Positions 1 to 5,928 of a stretch of DNA of 13,358 nucleotides are shown here, one piece after another. The notes under the pieces are model-generated. The model had not been told where the DNA came from and did no database searches. It saw only the letters and a program-made list of their open reading frames with translations. A program made the translations under genes and the position numbers. Source of the stretch: an uncultured bacterium (GTDB lineage: Bacteria > Verrucomicrobiota > Kiritimatiellia > UBA8416 > CALETX01); assembly GCA_937920455.1 (NCBI GenBank), contig CALETX010000053.1, positions 1-13,358 on the forward strand, given 5' to 3'. Every line of letters begins with the position of its first letter. The first letter of the stretch is position 1.

Positions 1-1262
1 AGGAAAAGCCCCAGCCCTATTCCGCCGGGTCTGGTGGAAACAAACATGTCGAAGATTTTCGGTCGAATTTCATCAGGTATGCCGGGGCCGTCATCCATGA
101 CATTGATTTCTGCCCTGCCTGAGCCTGCCGCCAGCTTTATCACCACCGTGCCACCAGCCTTTGAAAACTGTTCGGCATTCGTAATCACGTTGAGAAGCGC
201 CCTTGTGAGAGCGCTTGCTGTTGCCTTGACAGGAACGGGTTTATCCGGCGCCTCGAGAATGGCCTTAACGCCCGCATTCTCAAAGCGGGGAGCGAGGAGG
301 TTCAGGACATCTCTTACGCATTGCCTAACATCCACGTTTTCAGGTGACTCGGCCGCAGGCCTGGAAAGCAGTAGAAACTCCTGAAACACCTTTTCCATTC
401 TGTCGGTGGTCGCGCATATGTGTTCAGTCAGATCTGCGATCCGATCGCTCCTTGATGACGATCCCTTCTGTACTTCGCGGCGCAGCATTTGGGCGTCCAG
501 TTTCAGAGAGGACATCGGATTGCGGAAGTCATGAACGATTCCATTGGCAATCATGCCCGCAAATGCGAAGTGCTCCTCTTCTCTTCGTCGCTTTTCGCGG
601 TGGGCTTCTCGCTTCATCAACCACACGATCAAAGCTGTGCTTATGGCAAAAGCGGCCAAGACTGTCAGAAATGAGAGCCTGAACATCGAACGCAGGGCAG
701 TCACAGCGGCGCTTTCCTGCTCGCCAACCGCATCGCGCCTGAGACCGACCTCCACCAGGCGTTCCCGGCCATCCTTCGTGCGGCAGGATGTCGTGAAGAC
801 GAGGATTGGGATGTTTGTGTCGCCCGAGCGGAGCAGCTTGCGCCCGACGATGATGCTTCTGCTTGGGACTCCTGCGGAACCTCCGGCGGCGTGGGTTCCT
901 GGCTTTTTTATCTGCTCGTGAAACAGGGTAACATCATCCTCTAACACCGAAACGTATTGAAGTTCCTGTTCGATTCCGGCAATGCGCCGCACCGCTGTTG
1001 CAAAATCGCGCCAGTCGTCCTCGGATTTGAGGCCCGACTCAATGGCTTTTTCAGCGGCAAGCTGATTTGCGACGTTGCGCCCTCGTTGCAGCACTGACAA
1101 AGCGGCCGTTTCATGAGCCATCTGGCCATGAATTCTGTGAAACGCCCACAGGAACCCGCCTGCCAATGCTGCCATCCCTATCACGAGTGCGACTGTCAGT
1201 ACGGTGAGCGGAACGTGGAAATGGCTATTTTTTTTTAGATCATGCCCCAACCAACGTGTCAT
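1..1262 (-). CDS. Sensor histidine kinase, two TM segments, NtrB/AtoS-like (C-terminus cut by window edge)
   Basis: Reverse-strand translation from ATG at 1262 stays open to base 1, giving 420 codons without a stop. TM1 is at about residues 19-42. A roughly 150-residue, probably periplasmic, sensor region follows, then TM2 at about 196-215. The cytoplasmic kinase has an H-box VHDFRNPMSSL with the likely phospho-acceptor His244, an N-box (NVITN, 358-362), a G1 box (DDGPGIP, 390-396), an F-box (IFDMF, 403-407) and a G2 box (GGIGLGL, 413-419). Only about the last 20-40 residues should be missing. No PAS or HAMP domain is obvious. The kinase presumably phosphorylates a response regulator encoded to the left of the window. 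The consensus sigma-54 promoter on the other side of the intergenic region makes an NtrC-type partner plausible (inference). No clear Shine-Dalgarno precedes the ATG, so the exact start is less certain, but it keeps TM1 intact. Confidence 0.93.
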   Translation of the reverse strand, partial: MTRWLGHDLKKNSHFHVPLTVLTVALVIGMAALAGGFLWAFHRIHGQMAHETAALSVLQRGRNVANQLAAEKAIESGLKSEDDWRDFATAVRRIAGIEQELQYVSVLEDDVTLFHEQIKKPGTHAAGGSAGVPSRSIIVGRKLLRSGDTNIPILVFTTSCRTKDGRERLVEVGLRRDAVGEQESAAVTALRSMFRLSFLTVLAAFAISTALIVWLMKREAHREKRRREEEHFAFAGMIANGIVHDFRNPMSSLKLDAQMLRREVQKGSSSRSDRIADLTEHICATTDRMEKVFQEFLLLSRPAAESPENVDVRQCVRDVLNLLAPRFENAGVKAILEAPDKPVPVKATASALTRALLNVITNAEQFSKAGGTVVIKLAAGSGRAEINVMDDGPGIPDEIRPKIFDMFVSTRPGGIGLGLF

Positions 1263-1352
1263 CTGAGCAGGAGCCAGCAGCAAGCATGCCGCATTGAACT
1301 GCCGTTTCTGAACGAGTCCTTAATCAGTTTGCACTTCTTTTTGTACGTGTCT

Positions 1353-1367
1353 GGAAATACTATTTCC
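1353..1367. promoter_or_regulatory. Perfect 15-bp palindrome, candidate operator or activator site
   Basis: The sequence GGAAATA-C-TATTTCC has perfect 7-bp arms around a single central base at 1360. It lies 98 bases upstream of the kinase start codon and about 190 bases upstream of the predicted sigma-54 transcription start, so it could serve either gene. The compact symmetry fits a dimeric regulator site better than an RNA hairpin, because the loop would be one base. The protein that binds it is unknown. Confidence 0.5.
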
Positions 1368-1442
1368 CAGCCATTTGTGCAACAATTTGTCGCAGCAAAG
1401 TAACAATATGGCGCATGTATCAGCAATGCAAGGTTCTTTACG

Positions 1443-1465
1443 CAAAAGTGTTCTGCCAACTTTTG
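1443..1465. promoter_or_regulatory. Inverted repeat, candidate upstream activating sequence for a sigma-54 activator
   Basis: CAAAAGT (1443-1449) and ACTTTTG (1459-1465) are perfect reverse complements separated by nine bases. The centre, 1454, is about 98 bases upstream of the predicted sigma-54 start site near 1552, within the range where NtrC-family activators usually bind. It is not followed by a T-run, so it does not look like a terminator. Function is inferred from position only. Confidence 0.45.
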
Positions 1466-1525
1466 TACACATTTTTTCATTAAATATCCCAACTGTCCAT
1501 TCGAATCTCCGGTCTGCAATCACAT

Positions 1526-1541
1526 TGGCACAGGCGTTGCT
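1526..1541 (+). promoter_or_regulatory. Consensus sigma-54 (RpoN) -24/-12 promoter
   Basis: The stretch TTGGCACAGGCGTTGCTA (1525-1542) contains TGGCAC, five bases, then TTGCT. This is a full match to the established core TGGCAC-N5-TTGCW, with a pyrimidine before TGGCAC as preferred. G1527/G1528 fall at -25/-24 and G1539/C1540 at -13/-12, which predicts a transcript start near 1552 and a 23-base leader before the ATG at 1575. The motif is intergenic, in the correct orientation and immediately upstream of a start codon. It implies absolute dependence on RpoN and an ATP-driven activator. Confidence 0.82.
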
Positions 1542-1574
1542 ATCTGGCGCCCGCTGTCTTATTTTCTAAAGGCT

Positions 1575-2330
1575 ATGGCTGCAACCGAAGGCTATAGAAC
1601 AGGCAAAGCGTGGTCACGTTACTTCTGGCCAGGGGTGGCGGTGGCCATTGCTCTGGGTGTTGTGGTCTCACAGGCGTTGCTGCTGAGATCAGTGGCTTTC
1701 TTGCGCACGCAAATGTTGTCTCAGCAGCAAAAGGTTGACCGCCTGATTGCCTTGATTCCTGCGCTTATGGACGAACGTGAGCTAAGTAACATGCGGGAGC
1801 AAACTTCTTTGACGTCTCCTTTTCGCGCCCCTTCGCGTTCAGCCGGTTCGACAGTTATGGCGCATTACGAGGCACAAGTAGAAGACTTCCGGGAAATTTT
1901 CGCGTCCGGGCGTGCATTCGAGAGCATGTTGAGCAGGATGGCCGACGAATTTGAGAGGCTTGAAAGCGTGGTTGACATGGACAGGGCTTGGACAACCATC
2001 AGAGAGACCCCTGCCATGGACATGCGAGATGATGGCCGAAGCTATGTAGTTATTTTCGACATGCCGGGCGCGTCGGCCTCAGATGTTCACGTGGGGCTTG
2101 ACGGCAGGCTTCTTCAGGTTAGGTACACCCCTGGCGGCACTGATAAAGGAGGCCGCAGCCATCTCAGACTTGACAGAAGGATCTGGTTGCCAGGGCCCGT
2201 CTACGGAGCAGAAATGGTCTATGCATCGCTGTCCAACGGCATGCTGAAGATAGTCGTGCCAAAGCAGGTTTCCGGTCAGTTATCAACCGGCCAAGTGTAT
2301 GTTCTGGATCAAGCGACGGCTGAAAGGTGA
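1575..2330 (+). CDS. Membrane-anchored small heat shock protein (Hsp20/alpha-crystallin domain)
   Basis: The protein has 251 residues. It has a short basic N-terminus, one TM helix at about residues 17-39, a linker region at about 45-140 rich in charged residues and probably helical, and an alpha-crystallin domain at about 146-230. The domain shows the usual landmarks: P146 before the first strand, FDMPG (161-165) for the conserved D-LPG element, RRIWLPG (201-207) for the R-F-LP element, and SNGMLKIVVPK (220-230) for the A-x-x-NGVL-I-x-PK signature. A short V-x-V near the C-terminus (241-243) could act as the I-x-I tail motif. Basic residues before the helix suggest N-in, with the chaperone domain outside the cytoplasm (inference). 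Typical members are soluble and about 140-170 residues, so the anchor and long linker are unusual. The SD is weak (AAGG very close to ATG), and no upstream in-frame ATG was found. Confidence 0.85.
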   Translation: MAATEGYRTGKAWSRYFWPGVAVAIALGVVVSQALLLRSVAFLRTQMLSQQQKVDRLIALIPALMDERELSNMREQTSLTSPFRAPSRSAGSTVMAHYEAQVEDFREIFASGRAFESMLSRMADEFERLESVVDMDRAWTTIRETPAMDMRDDGRSYVVIFDMPGASASDVHVGLDGRLLQVRYTPGGTDKGGRSHLRLDRRIWLPGPVYGAEMVYASLSNGMLKIVVPKQVSGQLSTGQVYVLDQATAER

Positions 2331-2494
2331 GGTATTTCTTGAAAATGCCTATGCGTACTGATATTTGTGTCAATTCCATTGCCAGCGCCGCCGAGCCAGG
2401 CGTCCCTGGCAGACAACTACGGCCGCTTGCCACCGTTGCAGCGGCGTCTCCGGCGGGAAAATGAGCAAGCTCGGAGGGTGAAAGGGGGAAGACC
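2331..2494. other. Gap between the small heat shock protein gene and the ABC operon
   Basis: These 164 bases hold no clear gene. A hairpin with 6-bp arms (GCCAGG 2395-2400, CCTGGC 2405-2410, 4-base loop) is present but lacks a downstream T-run, so it is not a convincing terminator and read-through from the sigma-54 promoter is possible. A weak TTGAAA (2339-2344) with GATATT (2360-2365) at 15-base spacing is the best sigma-70-like candidate. A strong SD (GGGGGA) just before 2495 serves the next gene. Confidence 0.5.
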
Positions 2495-3229
2495 ATGATC
2501 GAGGTCAGGAATCTGGTGAAAAACTTCGGGCCCTTCACGGCTGTGAAAGGAGTTTCTTTCAAGGTCGAAAAGGGTGAAGTGTTGGGATTTCTCGGCCCTA
2601 ATGGCGCGGGCAAGACCACAACAATGCGGATGATCGTCGGCTTTCTTCCGCCCACTTCCGGCACGGCTGTCATTTGCGGGCACGACGTGGTGGAACAGCC
2701 CGTGGAAGCCAAGCGCATGTTCGGATACCTTCCGGAAAACGCGCCTGTTTACGATTCAATGCTTGTGGCAAACTTTCTGTCTTTCATAGCGGAAATTCGC
2801 GGATTCAAAGGTGCGGAAAAGAAAGAGAGGGTCGAATCCGCGATCAGGAAATGTCACCTTGAAAGCGTCCGTTACCAGTCAATCGGCACGCTTTCAAAGG
2901 GATATCGCCAGCGTGTATGTTTTGCTCAAGCGATATTGCACGATCCGCCTGTGCTCATCATGGACGAACCCACCGACGGCCTGGATCCGAATCAGAAGCA
3001 CGTTGTGCGCATGATGATCAAGCAGATGGCGGCGCAAAAGAGCATAATCATTTCGACTCACATACTCGAAGAAATGGACGCGGTCTGCACAAGGGCCATT
3101 ATCATCAGCAACGGCTCCATTGTGTTCAACGGCACGCCCGACGAACTGCGTTCGCGCAGCCCGTCAGGACGGCTTGATGAGGTCTTTCGTGAACTGACCC
3201 TCGGAAAGGAGGAGAAGGTCAATGCCTAG
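2495..3229 (+). CDS. ABC transporter ATP-binding protein, GldA-like
   Basis: This 244-residue nucleotide-binding subunit would energise the GldF-type permease encoded directly downstream. Walker A is GPNGAGKTT (34-42) and the signature motif is LSKGY (133-137). Walker B is VLIMDEP (153-159), with catalytic Glu158 and a D-loop GLDP following. The H-loop is STH, with His189. The Q-loop position reads GYLPEN, with Glu81 where many ABC ATPases have Gln, as is common in the Gld/drug-export subfamily. Length is normal for one NBD plus a short C-terminal tail. The ATG is preceded by a strong purine-rich SD (AAAGGGGGA). The stop lies inside the next gene (8-base overlap), indicating translational coupling. 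In Bacteroidota, GldA works with GldF and GldG in gliding and secretion. Outside that group the substrate is unknown, and no gliding is claimed here. Confidence 0.95.
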   Translation: MIEVRNLVKNFGPFTAVKGVSFKVEKGEVLGFLGPNGAGKTTTMRMIVGFLPPTSGTAVICGHDVVEQPVEAKRMFGYLPENAPVYDSMLVANFLSFIAEIRGFKGAEKKERVESAIRKCHLESVRYQSIGTLSKGYRQRVCFAQAILHDPPVLIMDEPTDGLDPNQKHVVRMMIKQMAAQKSIIISTHILEEMDAVCTRAIIISNGSIVFNGTPDELRSRSPSGRLDEVFRELTLGKEEKVNA

Positions 3230-3965
3230 GGTTCGCAATGTGTTTGTGGTTCTGAAGCGGGAGTTGATGTCGTATTTCGAATCGCCGGTTGCCTATGTGT
3301 TCATGGTTTTCTTCCTGCTGCTGATCGGGTTTCTTACGTTCTCCGTAAGCAGGTTGTACGAGCGCAACATGGCCGATTTGCAGCCGTTTTTCTTCTGGTA
3401 CCCGTGGGTGTTCCTGATTCTCGTTCCCGCAGCCACCATGGGGCTGTGGGCAGAGGAGCGGGACACCGGCACCATCGAGCTGCTGCTGACCATGCCCATA
3501 ACTCTTGCAGAGGCTTTGCTTGGCAAGTTTCTTGCCTCATGGCTGTTCATGGCAATCGCGATTGCGCTCACATTTCCGGTGGTTGTCACTGTGGCGATTC
3601 TGGGCGATCCTGACATGGGCGCCGTGATCGGCGGATATGTGGGAACACTGATGCTCGCCGGAGCCTGCGCGGCCATTGGCATGCTGACATCCTCGATGAC
3701 GCGCAGTCAGGTCATCAGCTATGTTATCTCTTTCACAATTTGCCTGGTGCTGCTACTGGCCGGATGGGAGCCGATTACCGGCTTTTTCTCCAAGTGGGCA
3801 CCGGCGTGGCTGGTGGACACTGTTGCGGCGTTCAGTTTCATCCCCCACTTTGAGGCCCTGCGCCGGGGCGTGGTTGACCTCAGAGACATCGCGTATTACA
3901 CGAGCATCATAGTGTTCATGCTCTTCGCGACTCATATTGTTGTGGAAAACCGAAAATCCGCGTAG
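3222..3965 (+). CDS. gldF: ABC-2 type transporter permease, GldF-like
   Basis: This 247-residue integral membrane protein has six hydrophobic segments. One lies near residues 24-42, a second near 58-76 and four more between about 105 and 242. The cytosolic element after the second helix, containing EERDTGTIELLLTMPI, is the typical GldF/NosY/ABC-2 coupling-helix motif that contacts the ATPase. It overlaps the ATPase gene by 8 bases and has a strong SD (AAGGAGG) about nine bases upstream of ATG. It should form the membrane half of the transporter as a homodimer with two ATPase subunits. Gene order ATPase-permease-GldG supports the GldF assignment over a generic multidrug permease. The substrate is unknown. 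Confidence 0.92.
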   Translation: MPRVRNVFVVLKRELMSYFESPVAYVFMVFFLLLIGFLTFSVSRLYERNMADLQPFFFWYPWVFLILVPAATMGLWAEERDTGTIELLLTMPITLAEALLGKFLASWLFMAIAIALTFPVVVTVAILGDPDMGAVIGGYVGTLMLAGACAAIGMLTSSMTRSQVISYVISFTICLVLLLAGWEPITGFFSKWAPAWLVDTVAAFSFIPHFEALRRGVVDLRDIAYYTSIIVFMLFATHIVVENRKSA

Positions 3966-3982
3966 CCGCGGCGAAACTGGCA

Positions 3983-3988
3983 GGGAGG
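3983..3988 (+). promoter_or_regulatory. Ribosome binding site deciding the GldG start
   Basis: GGGAGG sits five bases before ATG at 3994. An in-frame ATG at 3937 lies inside the permease gene, has no comparable SD and would add 19 charged residues ahead of a membrane anchor. The 3994 start is therefore preferred. Confidence 0.8.
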
Positions 3989-3993
3989 ACAAG

Positions 3994-5928
3994 ATGAGCA
4001 GAACAATGTCAAAATCGTTCTGGAAGACAAGCGGCGGCATCGCTGGCTTGCTGATTCTTTTTGCGATAATCATCGCCGTGAACGTCATCCTCGGAAGGGT
4101 GCGTGTGCGGGCTGATCTTACCGGCGAAAAGCTCTACACTCTGTCGCAAGGTTCCAGATCCATTCTGGCAAAGCTGGAGCAGCCGCTGACGCTCAAACTG
4201 TTCGTCAGCTCGAGTTCTCCGGCCATGCCGCCCGTGCTAAAAAACTACGCGCGGCAGGTCGAAGACCTTCTGAAGGAATATGTCGTGGCTTCAAACGGCC
4301 GTATTGCGCTTGAAAAGTATGATCCGGTGCCCGATTCCGACGCTGAGGAATGGGCCCAGAAGTACGGCATCAGCGGCCAGCCAATGGATATTTTCGGGCC
4401 CCCTGTTTATTTCGGGCTTGTCGCTCAGATGGGCGATGCAGAGGCCGCCATACCTGCCTTTGACCCTCAGGCGGAGGAGCTTCTTGAATACACCATAACC
4501 CGGCTCATCTACAGAGTGTGCCATCCTGAGAAGCCGGTGGTGGGAGTGATCAGCAGCCTCCAAGTGCTGGGAACAAGAACTCCTCCATTCCCAATGCCGG
4601 GCCAGCCCAGGCCGGCCTCCCAGCCGCCTTGGCTGATATTTCAGGATCTGCGAGATGATTACACCTTCCGGGAATTGCAGACGTCCGTTGAACGTATAGA
4701 CGACGACATAAAGACCCTTCTCCTGATCCATCCCAAGGATCTTTCCGATAAGACGCTGTATGCAATAGATCAGTTTGTGCTTCGGGGCGGCCAGCTCATG
4801 GCCCTGTTGGACCCGCTCTCTGTGGCGGACATGGAAACAAGTGGCGGGGCAAATCCTTTCGGGATGTCCAGAACTTCGTCCAATCTCGCAAAGCTTCTCT
4901 CTGCGTGGGGCGTTACCTACGATGAAAACAAAGTCGTCGCAGACATGCGCGCCATTTCACGAGTGAGGATGGGTGATGGTGGAAGAGTAGAGGAAAGCCC
5001 GGTGTGGCTCTCGTTGAGCCGTTCCAATACCAGCGCCAGAGACATTCTCACCAGCGGCATCGAATCCATCATGCTTCCATACGCTGGCGCTTTTACGGCG
5101 GAGAGCACCAAGGAATTGACGGTGACGCCCCTTGTAATGTCATCGGAGAGTGCATGCCTCGTGAACTCGTTCTCGGCCCAGCTTGGCGCTTCAACAGTCC
5201 GCAGCGAGTTCCGGAGCGGTGGAGTTCCCCTTGCGCTCGCTGTGCGCCTGACCGGCACATTCAAGACAGCATTCCCCGAAGGGGCGCCGAAGGATGTTTC
5301 CGGCTCCGACACCAATCAGCCTCCTTCCTCCTCGGAAGAGGAGTCTCTGAAAGAGGGTCGGAGCACAGTCATACTGATTGCAGATGTTGATATGATTTAT
5401 GACAGGTTCTGCGTGCAGGAAATTAACTTCCTTGGCGCCAGGGCCTTTCAGCCTCTCAACGACAACGCAATATTCTTCGCTAACGCTCTCGAACAGGCGG
5501 CAGGATCAGCCGATCTGGTCGGAATACGATCCAGAGGGAGATTTGCGAGGCCGTTTGAGGTGGTGCTCAAGCGTCAGGAAAAGGCTATGCTCCAGTGGCA
5601 AGCCAAGGAGAAGGAGCTGGAGGCACGGCTGCAGGAAACTCAGAGCAGGCTGCGTGAACTGCAGACTGACAAGGACCCCAAGCAGAGGTTCATACTATCG
5701 GAGCAGCAGAAGAAGGCCATCGAGTCTTTCCGAGAACAGGAGTTCCAAATCAAACAGGATCTCAAGATGGTCCGCAAGAATCTGCGCCAGGACATCGAGA
5801 GGCTGGGAATGATTGTCAAGACTGTCAATATCGCCGCCATGCCGGCGCTGGTAGTGCTAGGCGGGATCGGATTCTGGATGCGACGGCGTTCTCTGAAGAC
5901 GCTGACCAGGAGGGATAACAGGCAATGA
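3994..5928 (+). CDS. gldG: GldG-family ABC transporter auxiliary protein
   Basis: The protein has 644 residues from the preferred ATG. An N-terminal TM anchor (about 14-34) is followed by RADLTGEKLYTLSQGSRSIL (39-58), the conserved entry of GldG/ABC_transp_aux proteins. A large extracytoplasmic alpha/beta region follows, including LLLIHPKDLSD (from 242) and the GGQLMALLDP segment ending at P274, both typical of the family. A coiled coil rich in Glu, Lys, Gln and Arg covers about 522-605. A C-terminal TM helix (about 611-630) precedes a basic cytosolic tail, so both ends are membrane-anchored. The family partners ABC-2 permeases and is thought to act as the extracytoplasmic component, though its ligand is not established. 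The stop overlaps the next start as ATGA (4 bases), indicating tight coupling. Confidence 0.92.
   Translation: MSRTMSKSFWKTSGGIAGLLILFAIIIAVNVILGRVRVRADLTGEKLYTLSQGSRSILAKLEQPLTLKLFVSSSSPAMPPVLKNYARQVEDLLKEYVVASNGRIALEKYDPVPDSDAEEWAQKYGISGQPMDIFGPPVYFGLVAQMGDAEAAIPAFDPQAEELLEYTITRLIYRVCHPEKPVVGVISSLQVLGTRTPPFPMPGQPRPASQPPWLIFQDLRDDYTFRELQTSVERIDDDIKTLLLIHPKDLSDKTLYAIDQFVLRGGQLMALLDPLSVADMETSGGANPFGMSRTSSNLAKLLSAWGVTYDENKVVADMRAISRVRMGDGGRVEESPVWLSLSRSNTSARDILTSGIESIMLPYAGAFTAESTKELTVTPLVMSSESACLVNSFSAQLGASTVRSEFRSGGVPLALAVRLTGTFKTAFPEGAPKDVSGSDTNQPPSSSEEESLKEGRSTVILIADVDMIYDRFCVQEINFLGARAFQPLNDNAIFFANALEQAAGSADLVGIRSRGRFARPFEVVLKRQEKAMLQWQAKEKELEARLQETQSRLRELQTDKDPKQRFILSEQQKKAIESFREQEFQIKQDLKMVRKNLRQDIERLGMIVKTVNIAAMPALVVLGGIGFWMRRRSLKTLTRRDNRQ

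Larger units (their letters stand above)
1263..1574. other. Divergent intergenic regulatory region (312 bases)
   Basis: This is the only long gap in the window. It separates the minus-strand kinase from the plus-strand small heat shock protein gene, so it must carry both promoters. It is visibly more AT-rich than the flanking genes. It contains a 15-bp palindrome (1353-1367), an inverted repeat with 7-bp arms (1443-1465), an AT-rich tract around 1470-1488 and a sigma-54 promoter (1526-1541). The octamer TTTTGTAC occurs twice in direct orientation (1339-1346 and 1461-1468), the second copy overlapping the right arm of the inverted repeat. No convincing sigma-70 promoter was seen for the kinase, and no small gene with a ribosome binding site was found. 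Confidence 0.75.

Noticed and set aside
34..921. Plus-strand open frames across the left end
   Set aside because: They are reverse shadows of the histidine kinase, whose H, N, G1, F and G2 boxes are all in order on the minus strand.
1321..1415. Sigma-70-like promoter candidates for the kinase (for example TTGTTG/TAGTAT on the minus strand)
   Set aside because: Only 3-4 of 6 matches per box, so they cannot be separated from chance in AT-rich sequence.
2395..2410. Hairpin GCCAGG-CGTC-CCTGGC as a terminator
   Set aside because: The stem is only 6 bp and no T-run follows, so it does not qualify as a factor-independent terminator.
2345..2464. Small open frame of 39 codons in the gap before the ABC ATPase gene
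   Set aside because: No Shine-Dalgarno before its ATG, Ala/Pro-rich composition expected from GC-rich non-coding DNA, and no recognisable feature.
2164..2718. Minus-strand open frame of 184 codons
   Set aside because: It is antisense to the 3' end of the small heat shock gene and the 5' end of the ABC ATPase gene, both with clear domain evidence.
3521..3535. Second sigma-54-like motif, TGGCAA-N5-TTGC
   Set aside because: It lies inside the permease coding sequence, has a mismatch in the -24 element and is partly explained by a local palindrome GGCAAG/CTTGCC.
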